A DNA stretch of 64,000 nucleotides from JADKFD01 sp050250665 (GTDB lineage: Bacteria; Pseudomonadota; Gammaproteobacteria; Xanthomonadales; SZUA-5). Location of the stretch: assembly GCA_050250665.1 (NCBI GenBank), contig JBFWOF010000029.1:14743-78742 (forward strand), in the 5' to 3' direction. The position numbers and the translations under genes are program-made. Of the stretch, positions 26,012 to 34,827 are shown piece by piece; the stretch's first letter is position 1; each line of letters opens with the position of its first letter. The notes beneath the pieces are model-generated. The model worked only from the letters and a program-made list of their open reading frames with translations, was not told where the DNA came from and ran no database searches.

Positions 26012-28378
26012 TCACAGGCCTAGGGTCAACCGGATCAGATGGTCCTTCAGTTCTTCGTGGAAGCCCAGCTTGCGGGCCAAGGCACGCATGGCCTTGTTGT
26101 CCGGCAGGGTGTCGCCGTAGATCTGGCGCATGCCGGCGGTGCGGGTGAGTTCGATGATGTGCATCATCAGGCGCGTGCCCAGGCCCTGGCCAGCGAGTTG
26201 CCTGGGGATGACGATGGCGAATTCGGCGCGGCCGAGGTCGGGTTCGAAGCTGGCGCGGACGACGCCAAAAAGCTTGGCCTGGCCTGGTGGTTCGAGATCG
26301 GCCAGCACCAGCGCGATTTCGCGGTCGTAGTCGAGCTGGGTCAGCCGCGCGGCGAGATCGTGGGTCAGTGATTTCAGCGGATACAGAAAGCGCATCCGCA
26401 CTTCTTCGGGGCTGAGCTGGGTGAAGCCTTCCTGCAGCGCTGGTTCGTCCTCGGCGCGCACGGCTCGCAGCAGCGCCTGCTGGCCATCGGCCAGTCGCAG
26501 CGGCAGCGCCAGATTCCAGGGATAGGTGGCGAAGGCAGAGCTGGCGCGCCCGGTCTCGGGCGTCCATTCGAACTGCAGATGGGCTTCGATCTCGCCGCCC
26601 GGTGTCAGCTGCACGCCCTCCAGTTCCATCCGGTCAATCTCGCTGCGTTCGACCATCAACTCGGCCATCTGCAGCAGATGGCTCTGCAGCGTGGCCCGCA
26701 GATCGCTGTCGGCGCCCGCGGGACCCCAGCCCCGCTCGATCAGACGATCGGCACGCAAGCGATCCAGCGGCAGGCACTCGATGTGTTGCCGTCCGGGACT
26801 CGTGGCGATGGCATAGGGACCGAGGTCGGCATGGCTGCGCAGGCCCAAACGCGGCGATTCTCCGCGGCGTGCCGGATTCCAGTGCAGATCCATGCCGAGG
26901 GAGGCCAGCAATGCAGGCCCGAGCGTCTGGGGATCAGATCCCAGCTTCACCACCAGCCTCGAGATGTCAGCTGCGTCGACGCTGGGCCAGCGCAGTAGTG
27001 GCGGCGGTGTCTGCATCAGTTCGACTTTCTGCCGGTAGTGCCTGCGGTTCAAACCGTAGGCGCGCACCGCGGCCTCGGGCGTGGGGAATGCGGCGATGCC
27101 ACGCTCACTGAGGATGCGCCTTGCGTGCTGCTGCTCGGCGCCGGTGAATGCTGCGAGCACCAGAGCTTGACCACGGGCGACCGGTTCCAGCGCCTCGGCG
27201 ATCTCGCTGCCGCTGCTGAAACTGGTGGGATGGTGCAACAGCAGCACGACATCGGTATCGGCGTCGTCAGCGAGCGCAGCCGTGGCCGCGGCATAGCGTC
27301 CGGGTCCCGCATCGCGCATCAGATCCAGTGGATTGCTGATCGGGGAGCGCGCCGGCATCAGTGTCTTCAGCGCCTTGAGCGTGTCGGCGGTGGGCTGGGC
27401 CAGCGTGCCCCCGGACTCGATCACGGCATCGGCGGCCAGAGCGCCCAGGGCGTTGCCGTTGCCGGCAATGAAGAAGCGTGAGCCGGCATGGGGCCAGGCT
27501 GGCAGATCGACATTGGCGGCGGCGCAGAACTCCTCGAGGTCGCGTGCCTGCAACATGCCGGCGCGCAGAAAAGCGGCGTGATGCACGGCATCGGACAGCG
27601 CGGCCTCGGGGTCGCCCGGGGCGCGGCCCGCTTCCTGCGGCTTGAGCACCACCAGCGGTTTGCGGAATCCCAGGTTCCGGGCTGCCGACAGCAGGCGGCG
27701 GGCCTGGTGGAGATGCTCCACATGCAACAGTACGGCGCGCGTATTGGGGTCGCGTGCAAACCAGTTCAGGCAGTCGGCGATGTCCACATCCAGCTCGTCG
27801 CCCAGGCTGATCAGCGCCGACATGCCGATGCCGCGTTGCGCGGCCCAATCGGCCATGACACCCGAGACTGCGCCGGAAGTCGAGACAAAACCGATGCCGC
27901 CGGGCGGCGGCAGCGCCGGGCACAGGCTGAGGTTGAGGCCGCTGTGGGAGAGGGTGATGCCCTGGCTGGCAGGGCCGATCAGGCGCAGTTCGCTACGTCG
28001 GACCTGCCGCTGCAGGCGTTTGAGCAGGCTGGCCCTGGAGGCCCAGGGCCAGCCGGTTTCGGTGGCGATGCCGACCACGACGGCACCGGCGCAATGGCGT
28101 CTGGCCAACCGCTCGGTGATTTCGGCAACGCTGGCCCAGGGGGTCATGATCAGCGCCAGATCAATCCCTGGCGGCAGCTCACTGACGTCGTTGAGACAAT
28201 CACGGCCGAAGGCCTGATCGCGCTGGCGGTTGACCAGATGCACGGCGCCACTGAAGTCTGATTCCAGGACCTGGCGGGTGAAGGCGGTGCCGAGGGAGTC
28301 GGGCTGATCGCTGGCGCCGATCAAGGCGATCGATTGTGGCGCCAGCAGTCGGTCGATGCTGCGGATAGGCTCGGTCAC
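26012..28378 (-). CDS. Pat-like protein: acyl-CoA synthetase (NDP-forming) domains plus GNAT acetyltransferase
   Basis: 788 residues. N-terminal CoA-binding Rossmann domain (about 1-130, 'SIALIGASDQPDSLGTAF'), a succinyl-CoA-synthetase-like flavodoxin domain (about 150-450, 'GIGFVSTSGAVSGVMADWA'), a middle region of about 170 residues in place of the usual ATP-grasp domain, and a GNAT domain (about 620-785, 'RQLAGQGLGTRLMMHIIE'). This is the layout of the protein lysine acetyltransferase PatZ/Pka of E. coli (886 residues), with a shortened ATP-grasp part. Probable role: acetylating acetyl-CoA synthetase and other proteins. Divergent from the molybdenum hydroxylase genes. Confidence 0.85.
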   Translation of the reverse strand: MTEPIRSIDRLLAPQSIALIGASDQPDSLGTAFTRQVLESDFSGAVHLVNRQRDQAFGRDCLNDVSELPPGIDLALIMTPWASVAEITERLARRHCAGAVVVGIATETGWPWASRASLLKRLQRQVRRSELRLIGPASQGITLSHSGLNLSLCPALPPPGGIGFVSTSGAVSGVMADWAAQRGIGMSALISLGDELDVDIADCLNWFARDPNTRAVLLHVEHLHQARRLLSAARNLGFRKPLVVLKPQEAGRAPGDPEAALSDAVHHAAFLRAGMLQARDLEEFCAAANVDLPAWPHAGSRFFIAGNGNALGALAADAVIESGGTLAQPTADTLKALKTLMPARSPISNPLDLMRDAGPGRYAAATAALADDADTDVVLLLHHPTSFSSGSEIAEALEPVARGQALVLAAFTGAEQQHARRILSERGIAAFPTPEAAVRAYGLNRRHYRQKVELMQTPPPLLRWPSVDAADISRLVVKLGSDPQTLGPALLASLGMDLHWNPARRGESPRLGLRSHADLGPYAIATSPGRQHIECLPLDRLRADRLIERGWGPAGADSDLRATLQSHLLQMAELMVERSEIDRMELEGVQLTPGGEIEAHLQFEWTPETGRASSAFATYPWNLALPLRLADGQQALLRAVRAEDEPALQEGFTQLSPEEVRMRFLYPLKSLTHDLAARLTQLDYDREIALVLADLEPPGQAKLFGVVRASFEPDLGRAEFAIVIPRQLAGQGLGTRLMMHIIELTRTAGMRQIYGDTLPDNKAMRALARKLGFHEELKDHLIRLTLGL

Positions 28379-28559
28379 GGGTCTCCCGCTCGAGTTTCGG
28401 CGCGTACGCCCTTGACTGGCATTATCGCGCCCGCCGTGGTGGTGCCGTCACTCCAGGCTCGCGGCACCTGATTCAGCAGCGAGTTAGGCCCCGTCTGCCA
28501 CGCGAAGCTGACAACCGAGAGCGTATCCTTGGGCGATCCCTGGCGCGGTGGAGTTCACC

Positions 28560-29015
28560 ATGAAGCTCGAAGTCAACGGCAAGACCCACGAGATCGACGC
28601 GGCGGAGGACATGCCGCTGTTGTGGGCGCTGCGCGATATCCTTGGCATGACCGGCACCAAATTCGGTTGTGGCATGGCCCTGTGTGGCGCCTGCACGGTG
28701 CATCTGGACGGCGTCGCCACGCGCTCGTGCACGCTGCCACTGTCGGCGGTGGCGGGAAAGAAGATCACCACCATCGAAGGCATCGCCGATGGCGACACGC
28801 TGCACGCGGTGCAGCAGGCCTGGCTGGATCTGGACGTGGTCCAGTGCGGTTACTGTCAGTCGGGTCAGATCATGAGCGCCACCGCGCTGCTGGCCAGCAA
28901 CAAGAAGCCCAGCGACGCCGATATCGATACCGCCATGGGCGGCAATATCTGCCGTTGCGCCACCTATCCGCGGATTCGCGCGGCCATCCACGCCGCCGCT
29001 GCCAAGCTGGCCTGA
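28560..29015 (+). CDS. Molybdenum hydroxylase small subunit, [2Fe-2S] (isoquinoline 1-oxidoreductase alpha-like)
   Basis: 151 residues. N-terminal plant-type [2Fe-2S] site 'GCGMALCGACTVHLDG' with a further Cys in ATRSC. The second cluster domain has 'QCGYCQSGQIM' and 'GGNICRCATYPRI'. It passes electrons from the molybdopterin subunit. The ATG at 28560 has GGTGGAG 7 bases upstream; a GTG at 28548 is an alternative. Only 13 bases separate it from the large subunit gene. There is no FAD subunit, as in IorAB-type enzymes. Confidence 0.92.
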   Translation: MKLEVNGKTHEIDAAEDMPLLWALRDILGMTGTKFGCGMALCGACTVHLDGVATRSCTLPLSAVAGKKITTIEGIADGDTLHAVQQAWLDLDVVQCGYCQSGQIMSATALLASNKKPSDADIDTAMGGNICRCATYPRIRAAIHAAAAKLA

Positions 29016-29028
29016 GCCGGAGATCGCC

Positions 29029-31185
29029 ATGAATGACATCATCAATCTGTCGCGCCGCGGATTTCTCCAGGGCAGCGCCGCCCTCGGCGGCGCCCTCGTC
29101 CTCGGATTCCATCTGAGCAGTCAGGCCTGGGCCGAGAAGGCCACGACTGGATCGGCCGCCGTCGATCTGAATGCCTTCCTGAGCATTGCCGCCGATGGCG
29201 CCATCACCGTGCACGCCAAACATTCGGAAATGGGCCAGGGCATCCTGACCTCGCTGGCGATGATCATTGCCGAGGAAATGGACGCCGATTGGGCCAGAGT
29301 CACGGCCGTGCCCGGCGACGCCAGGCCCGAATTCGCCCACGCCCAGTGGGGCATACAGGCCACCGGTGGCAGCACCAGCACCTATACCTCCTACGAGCAG
29401 ATGCGCAAGGTCGGTGCCACGGCACGGGCCATGCTGGTCGCGGCTGCGGCCGCGCGCAGCGGCCTGGATGCCGCCAAGCTCAAGACCGTCGATGGCGCCG
29501 TCATCGGCCCGGAAGCCGGACAGCGCTGGAACTACGGTGAGCTGGCAGCAGAGGCCGCCAAGCTGAGTCCGCCGGCCGATGTCACGCTCAAGGATCGCAA
29601 GCAATTCAAGCTCATCGGCAAATCCCAGCATCGTCTGGACGGCCGCGCCAAGGTGACCGGCACCGCTGGTTTCGGCATCGACGTCAAGGTGCCCGGCCTG
29701 TTGACCGCGGTGATCGTGCGTTCGCCGGTATTTGGTGGAAAGCTGAAGAAGCTGGATGGCGACGCCGCCAAGGCGATGAAGGGCGTTCGTCATGTGGTCG
29801 AGGTGCCGTCTGGTGCGGCAGTGGTGGCGGATCACTACTGGGCGGCCAAACAGGGCGCCGAAGCGCTGAAGCTGGAATGGGATCTGGGTGCTGGCGCCGA
29901 TTTCTCCACCGAGAGTCAGGCCAGGGATCTGGACCAGTTGCTGGCAGGCGAGGGCGCCGAAGCCAAGCGGGTCGGCGACGTGGCGGCGGTCATGGGCGAA
30001 GTCAAGGATCCGATCTCTGGCGAGTTCGACTTTCCCTATCTGGCGCACGCGCCGATGGAGCCGATGAACGCCACGGCCGATGTGCGCGCGGACGGAGTCA
30101 CGGTCTGGGCACCCACCCAGTTCCAGACCTTCGACCAGATGGCAGCGGCGAAGATTGCCGGTGTCACGCCGGACAAGGTGGTGCTGCACACCACGCTGCT
30201 GGGCGGTGGATTCGGTCGACGCGCCAATCCGGCCTCGGATTTCGTCAGCGAGGCGGTGGCGGTATCGAAGGCCGTCGGTGCGCCGGTCAAGGTCATCTGG
30301 ACCCGCGAGGACGATACCCGCGGGGGCTATTACCGACCACGCACACGGGTGTCGGCGCAGCTGGCGCTGGACGGCGACAAGCAGCCGCAGGCACTGCGGG
30401 TCAAGATTGCCAACCAGTCGATCATGGAGGGCACACCCTTCGGTGCCGCGATGGCCGAGACCGGTGTGGACCCGAGTCAGGTCGAGGGTCTCGACGACTG
30501 GCCTTATGCCACACCCAATGCGCAGGTGAGCTACCACAAGGCCAGCGCTGCGGTGCCGGTGCTGTGGTGGCGCTCGGTGGGTCATACCTTCAGCGCCTAC
30601 GTCAAGGAGACGCTGATCGATGAAGCCGCCGAACGCGCTGGCGCCGATCCCATCGACTACCGCATCAAGCTGCTCGAAGCGCATCCGCGCCAGGTCGCGC
30701 TGCTGCAGAAGCTGAAGGCTGAATCGGGCTGGGGCAAGGCGCCCAAGGGCCGATTCCAGGGCGTGGCCATTCATGAATCCTTCAATTCGCTGGTCGGTGA
30801 GGTAGTCGAGATCTCGCTCGAAGGCAGCACGCTCACCTTGCACAAGCTGACCGCCGTGGTCGACTGCGGCAACGTGGTCAATCCCGATACGGTCAAGGCG
30901 CAGATCATGGGCGGCTCGCTGATGGGGCTGTCGGCGGCGCTGGGCGAAGCCATCACCTTCAAGGATGGTCGCGTGGTGCAGTCCAACTTCCACGATTACC
31001 CGGTACTGCGGCTACCGCAGGCGCCGGCCGTGGCCGTACACATCATCGAAAGCGGTGCCGCCATGGGCGGCGTGGGCGAACCCGGCACACCGCCGGCCGC
31101 GCCGGCTCTGGCCAACGCGATTGCCAAGGCCAGCGGCAAGCGTTTGCGGGTGTTGCCTCTGGATCTGGCCTCGCTGGCGGGCTGA
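29029..31185 (+). CDS. Molybdenum hydroxylase large subunit (isoquinoline 1-oxidoreductase beta-like)
   Basis: 718 residues. A Tat signal with SRRGFLQGSAALGG (about 9-35) indicates export as a folded complex with the small subunit. Xanthine-dehydrogenase-family motifs include 'KHSEMGQGILTSLAMI', 'LLGGGFGRRAN' for pterin binding, and 'GGVGEPGTPPAAPALANAI' with the catalytic Glu. It would hydroxylate a heteroaromatic or oxidise an aldehyde in the periplasm, passing electrons to a cytochrome. The substrate is unknown. No XdhC-type maturation gene or cytochrome partner lies nearby. Confidence 0.92.
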   Translation: MNDIINLSRRGFLQGSAALGGALVLGFHLSSQAWAEKATTGSAAVDLNAFLSIAADGAITVHAKHSEMGQGILTSLAMIIAEEMDADWARVTAVPGDARPEFAHAQWGIQATGGSTSTYTSYEQMRKVGATARAMLVAAAAARSGLDAAKLKTVDGAVIGPEAGQRWNYGELAAEAAKLSPPADVTLKDRKQFKLIGKSQHRLDGRAKVTGTAGFGIDVKVPGLLTAVIVRSPVFGGKLKKLDGDAAKAMKGVRHVVEVPSGAAVVADHYWAAKQGAEALKLEWDLGAGADFSTESQARDLDQLLAGEGAEAKRVGDVAAVMGEVKDPISGEFDFPYLAHAPMEPMNATADVRADGVTVWAPTQFQTFDQMAAAKIAGVTPDKVVLHTTLLGGGFGRRANPASDFVSEAVAVSKAVGAPVKVIWTREDDTRGGYYRPRTRVSAQLALDGDKQPQALRVKIANQSIMEGTPFGAAMAETGVDPSQVEGLDDWPYATPNAQVSYHKASAAVPVLWWRSVGHTFSAYVKETLIDEAAERAGADPIDYRIKLLEAHPRQVALLQKLKAESGWGKAPKGRFQGVAIHESFNSLVGEVVEISLEGSTLTLHKLTAVVDCGNVVNPDTVKAQIMGGSLMGLSAALGEAITFKDGRVVQSNFHDYPVLRLPQAPAVAVHIIESGAAMGGVGEPGTPPAAPALANAIAKASGKRLRVLPLDLASLAG

Positions 31186-31305
31186 GGTCAGCGTTCGCAT
31201 ACGTATTCAACGCCCATCATCGTGCTTTGGCCGCTCGGCCAGCGGTCAAAGCGGCGACACTCTTGAGGAAGAGCCGGGCCAAGATCGGCGTCGAATCCAG
31301 GAGCG

Positions 31306-33768
31306 ATGATGAAGTTCAGCCTCAGGCCGATGGCCTTGATGGTGCCGATGGTGCTCGCAGTCTGTGGCTGCGCCACCCATCCGACGCTGCTGCAACCGGC
31401 GGCAATTGAATCGGGATGCGTGCCATCCTCGCTCGGCGATACGGTGCTCTACCTTCGAGGTTCGCTGAGCAGTTGGGCGGCGCTGGAGGAATACGCCTTC
31501 CAGTATCGCTGCGATGGCTACTATCTCAACGTCGAAGCAGTTGCCAACCAGGACTTCAAGCTCGCTGATGCGGACTGGACGCCAGCGACGAGCTTCGGCG
31601 CGCCGGTGGGCGGCAATGGCACAATCGGCGATTCGGTGCTTTTTGCCCTCGTCCGCGGGTCCGATCCGGGCGGTAATGCCAATCTGCGCTTCCGTTTTGC
31701 CGGCGAGCACACGGTCAAGCTGGTTCTGGATCAGGGCAAGGCCACGGTGACCATAGGCCCGAAGAGCTTCGATGATCCGCGGGCGCGGCCGGTGACTGAT
31801 CCGGTGGCTCTGAGTCTGCGTTTCGATTCGCGGGCGCTGGGCCACAAGGCGCCCTTTGGTGCGGTGGTTGCCGGTCGGCAGATCGAGTTCGCGTTGTCGG
31901 CCTTGCCCGGCGTCGACAGCGCCACGCTGGTCATCGAATCGCGGCTGCTGATGGGCAATCAGGAGCAACTGGACTACCACGAGCTGGTCCGGATTCCGAT
32001 GACCTCCCAGGCCGCTGGCGCGATCCAGCGCTGGCAGGCCAGCCACCGATTTGCGGACATCGGCGTCTACGGCTACTGGTTCGACCTGGTCATCGGCGGG
32101 CAGCACTACGTCTACCAGAACAACCGCAACTCGGTGTTCTGGACCCGCGAACGCGGCAATGGCGGCGAGGGGCTGGTCAGTTTCGCACCGGAATCCCGCG
32201 AATCCATCCGTCGATACCGCCAGACCGTCTATCGCGCCGACTTCGTCGTGCCCGAGTGGGCGCCGGACGTCATTTACTACTACATCTTCCCGGAGCGCTT
32301 CCGTAACGGCGATCGCTCCAATGACCCTGAACCCGGCGTACAGCGTTTCCACGACGGCACCGTCGAGTTCCACACCGACTGGAATGACCGGCCCTGGCTC
32401 AATGGCACCGGCGATGGTTCCGATGCTCGTTACAGCAATGATTTCTTCGGTGGCGACATCGCTGGGATCATCGAGAAGCTGGACTACATCCGTGAGCTGG
32501 GCGCCAATACGCTGTACCTGACACCGCTGTTCCAGGCCGCCAGCAATCACAAGTACGACACCGCCGACTATCGCCGCGTGGATCCGGGTTTCGGCAGCAA
32601 TGTCGACTTTGCACGCCTGACCGGCGAGGCCGCCAAACGCGGCATTCGGGTGATTCCGGATACTTCACTCAATCACACCGGTGAGGACTCGCTGTACTTC
32701 AACCGCTATGGCAACCATCCGGGCATCGGCGCCTTTCAGAACGGAGAGATCCGATCCGATTCGCCTTATGCCGACTGGTACCGCTTTGATCCCGACAACG
32801 CCGAGCAGCCCTATCAGGGCTGGGTAGGCGTGCGAGATCTGCCGGAACTGGACAAGCAGTCCCGATCCTTCCGCGACTTCGCCTATGGCAAGCCCGATTC
32901 GGTGATGCTGCACTGGCTGGATCAGGGCGCCGCCGGCTGGCGCATGGATGTCGCTCCCTGGGTGCCGGATGACTTCTGGCGCGAATGGCGCAGCGCCATC
33001 AGAGCCCATCGCCCCGACGCACTGACCGTGGCCGAAACCTGGTTCGATGCCTCCAAGTTCCTGCTCGGCGACATGTTCGATTCGACCATGAACTACATCT
33101 TCCGCAACGCCGTGCTCGAATATGCCGGCGGCGCCGATGCGCGGCAGATGTACGGCCATCTCGAATGGCTGCGCGAGGCCTATCCGCCGCAGGCGCTGTA
33201 CGCGCTGATGAATCTGCTGTCCACGCACGATCAGGCGCGCTCCTTGCACGTGCTGGGCGACCATGGGCCAGAGACCGATCCGGTGACCCGGGCCTTGGCC
33301 AAGCGACGACTGCTGCTGGCCATGCTGTTGCAGATGAGCTACCCCGGATCGCCGGCGATCTTCTATGCCGATGAAGTCGGCGTGACCGGCGGTGACGACC
33401 CCTACAATCGCGTCACCTATCCGTGGGCGGACCTCGGCGGAGAGCCGGATCTGGCCATGCTCGCGCAGGTGCAGACCCTGACCCGGATGCGCCGGGAACA
33501 CGCCGTGTTAAGCCGTGGCAGTCTCGAAGCGCCGCTGTATCTGGACGAGCATCTGATCGTGCTGCTGCGCCGTCTGGGCGACCAGGTGGCCATCGTGGTC
33601 ACCAACAACAGCGAAAGCGCGCAGGCGCTGAATCTGCCTGTACCACCGGAACTGGCGGATATCGGTCTGCACGACGTCGTGGGCGGTCAGCACTTCGAAG
33701 TGCTGGGCGGTCATTTGCAGCTGAGCGTGCCGGCCCTGTCGGGAATGGTGCTGGTCGGGTCGCGCTAG
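31306..33768 (+). CDS. GH13 alpha-amylase-family lipoprotein
   Basis: 820 residues. Lipoprotein signal with Cys22 (LAVCGC). A carbohydrate-binding-like domain (about 30-150, 'YLRGSLSSWAALEEY..DFKLADADW') and an N-terminal sandwich (about 160-310) precede the catalytic barrel (about 320-740). Catalytic residues: Asp548 in GWRMDV, Glu577 in VAETWF, Asp642 in STHDQ. The domain set resembles cyclomaltodextrinase/neopullulanase-type enzymes that act on maltodextrins. Outer-membrane attachment suggests digestion of external glucans. Two adjacent ATGs (31306, 31309) are possible starts. Confidence 0.9.
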   Translation: MMKFSLRPMALMVPMVLAVCGCATHPTLLQPAAIESGCVPSSLGDTVLYLRGSLSSWAALEEYAFQYRCDGYYLNVEAVANQDFKLADADWTPATSFGAPVGGNGTIGDSVLFALVRGSDPGGNANLRFRFAGEHTVKLVLDQGKATVTIGPKSFDDPRARPVTDPVALSLRFDSRALGHKAPFGAVVAGRQIEFALSALPGVDSATLVIESRLLMGNQEQLDYHELVRIPMTSQAAGAIQRWQASHRFADIGVYGYWFDLVIGGQHYVYQNNRNSVFWTRERGNGGEGLVSFAPESRESIRRYRQTVYRADFVVPEWAPDVIYYYIFPERFRNGDRSNDPEPGVQRFHDGTVEFHTDWNDRPWLNGTGDGSDARYSNDFFGGDIAGIIEKLDYIRELGANTLYLTPLFQAASNHKYDTADYRRVDPGFGSNVDFARLTGEAAKRGIRVIPDTSLNHTGEDSLYFNRYGNHPGIGAFQNGEIRSDSPYADWYRFDPDNAEQPYQGWVGVRDLPELDKQSRSFRDFAYGKPDSVMLHWLDQGAAGWRMDVAPWVPDDFWREWRSAIRAHRPDALTVAETWFDASKFLLGDMFDSTMNYIFRNAVLEYAGGADARQMYGHLEWLREAYPPQALYALMNLLSTHDQARSLHVLGDHGPETDPVTRALAKRRLLLAMLLQMSYPGSPAIFYADEVGVTGGDDPYNRVTYPWADLGGEPDLAMLAQVQTLTRMRREHAVLSRGSLEAPLYLDEHLIVLLRRLGDQVAIVVTNNSESAQALNLPVPPELADIGLHDVVGGQHFEVLGGHLQLSVPALSGMVLVGSR

Positions 33769-33791
33769 GAGCGGATGGGGCAGCCGGGCGG

Positions 33792-33932
33792 AGGGAGAAG
33801 CGTCCAGACAAGTCTGGACCCACAAGAGCGCGGCCCCTGTGGGTTCGCACTCTGTGCCAACTCTTTGGCCGGTCAGTGCAGGCAGCACTTGGGCAAGTCC
33901 AGACCTACCAGAGCCGGGTTTCTGGGGAACTT
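33792..33932. repeat. Dispersed repeat, family D copy 1
   Basis: Contains the perfect palindrome GTCCAGAC-aa-GTCTGGAC (33802-33819), then a GGCCCCTGTGGGTTC segment and a closing CAAGTCCAGACCTACC. A related copy lies at 51501. It occupies half of the 292-base gap between the GH13 and DUF4410 genes. Confidence 0.75.
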
Positions 33933-34060
33933 GGCGCTGCTTGCGGCGTCTTCATAGAACCATCACATTCTGGCCTAATGGCCGTCGCGATGCTGATCGT
34001 GATCGATTGGTGCGCCCCGCTGCGCGTGTTCTTGCTCCTCCCATCAGGAAAACCACCAAA

Positions 34061-34684
34061 ATGAAGATTCGCCTTTGTTTGATCACCGCCGCAGCACTGG
34101 TATTGACCGCTTGCGGAAGCACCTCCGGAATGAAGCGCGCAGACTCCGAGAGCGCGCCGGCCAGGAGCCAGAGTTCCGGTCAGGACAAGGCCGCGATCAG
34201 CGCCGATTTCAGCTCCTACAGCCGGGTGGTGGTGCGTGATTTCGCCAACTGGACCAAGATCAAGGGCAAGGACGAGGCCAAACGCGCGGTACGGGAAGCG
34301 CAGGCCGTCGCCGTCGGCAAGCGCTTTGCCGACAAGATTGCCGAAGGTCTGGGCGCAGGCACGGCTTTTGAAAACGTGAGCCGCAATGACGCCGAGGTGG
34401 GTGCGGGCACGCTGGTCATTCAGGGTGAGGTGACCAAGTACAAGGCTGGCAATCGCGCACTGCGTCTGATGATCGGTTTTGGTGCGGGCAGCGCCAATTT
34501 CGATGCCCGCGTGAGTTTCGTCGATGGCGCCACCGGCAAGGAAGTGTCCTTCATGACCGTCGACAAGAACAGCTGGTTCCTCGGTGGACTGCTGGCGGCC
34601 GCACAGACGGTCGACGATTTTGTCGATGGAGCAGCCACCAAGGTGGCTGAAGAGACGCTGCGCGCCAAGACCGGGGCGAAGTGA
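34061..34684 (+). CDS. DUF4410-like lipoprotein
   Basis: 207 residues from the ATG giving MKIRLCLITAAALVLTACGS; lipobox LTAC with Cys18. AGGA lies 11 bases upstream. A Ser-rich spacer leads to a domain with 'FSSYSRVVVRDFANWT', 'AVGKRFADKIAEGL', 'TLVIQGEVTKYKAGNRALRLMIGFGAGSA'-type strands, and 'FVDGATGKEV', resembling DUF4410. Predicted outer-membrane or periplasm-facing lipoprotein; function unknown. It ends with a good intrinsic terminator. Confidence 0.82.
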   Translation: MKIRLCLITAAALVLTACGSTSGMKRADSESAPARSQSSGQDKAAISADFSSYSRVVVRDFANWTKIKGKDEAKRAVREAQAVAVGKRFADKIAEGLGAGTAFENVSRNDAEVGAGTLVIQGEVTKYKAGNRALRLMIGFGAGSANFDARVSFVDGATGKEVSFMTVDKNSWFLGGLLAAAQTVDDFVDGAATKVAEETLRAKTGAK

Positions 34685-34740
34685 GGCTCAGCATGACAGG
34701 CCGGCATCCGCGTTGAGACTTGGCCGGTGCTGCAACAAGA

Positions 34741-34775
34741 AACGGGAAGGCCTGAGCCTTCCCGTTCTTGTTTCT
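34741..34775 (+). terminator. Intrinsic terminator after the DUF4410 gene
   Basis: AACGGGAAGGC-ctga-GCCTTCCCGTT followed by CTTGTTTCT: an 11-bp stem, 4-base loop and T-rich tail, 56 bases after the stop. It may also serve the convergent dehydrogenase gene. Confidence 0.85.
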
Positions 34776-34827
34776 GCCGATCAGCTGGAATGGCGCCGCG
34801 GCTGCGGCGCTCCAGCATTCGCAAGTA

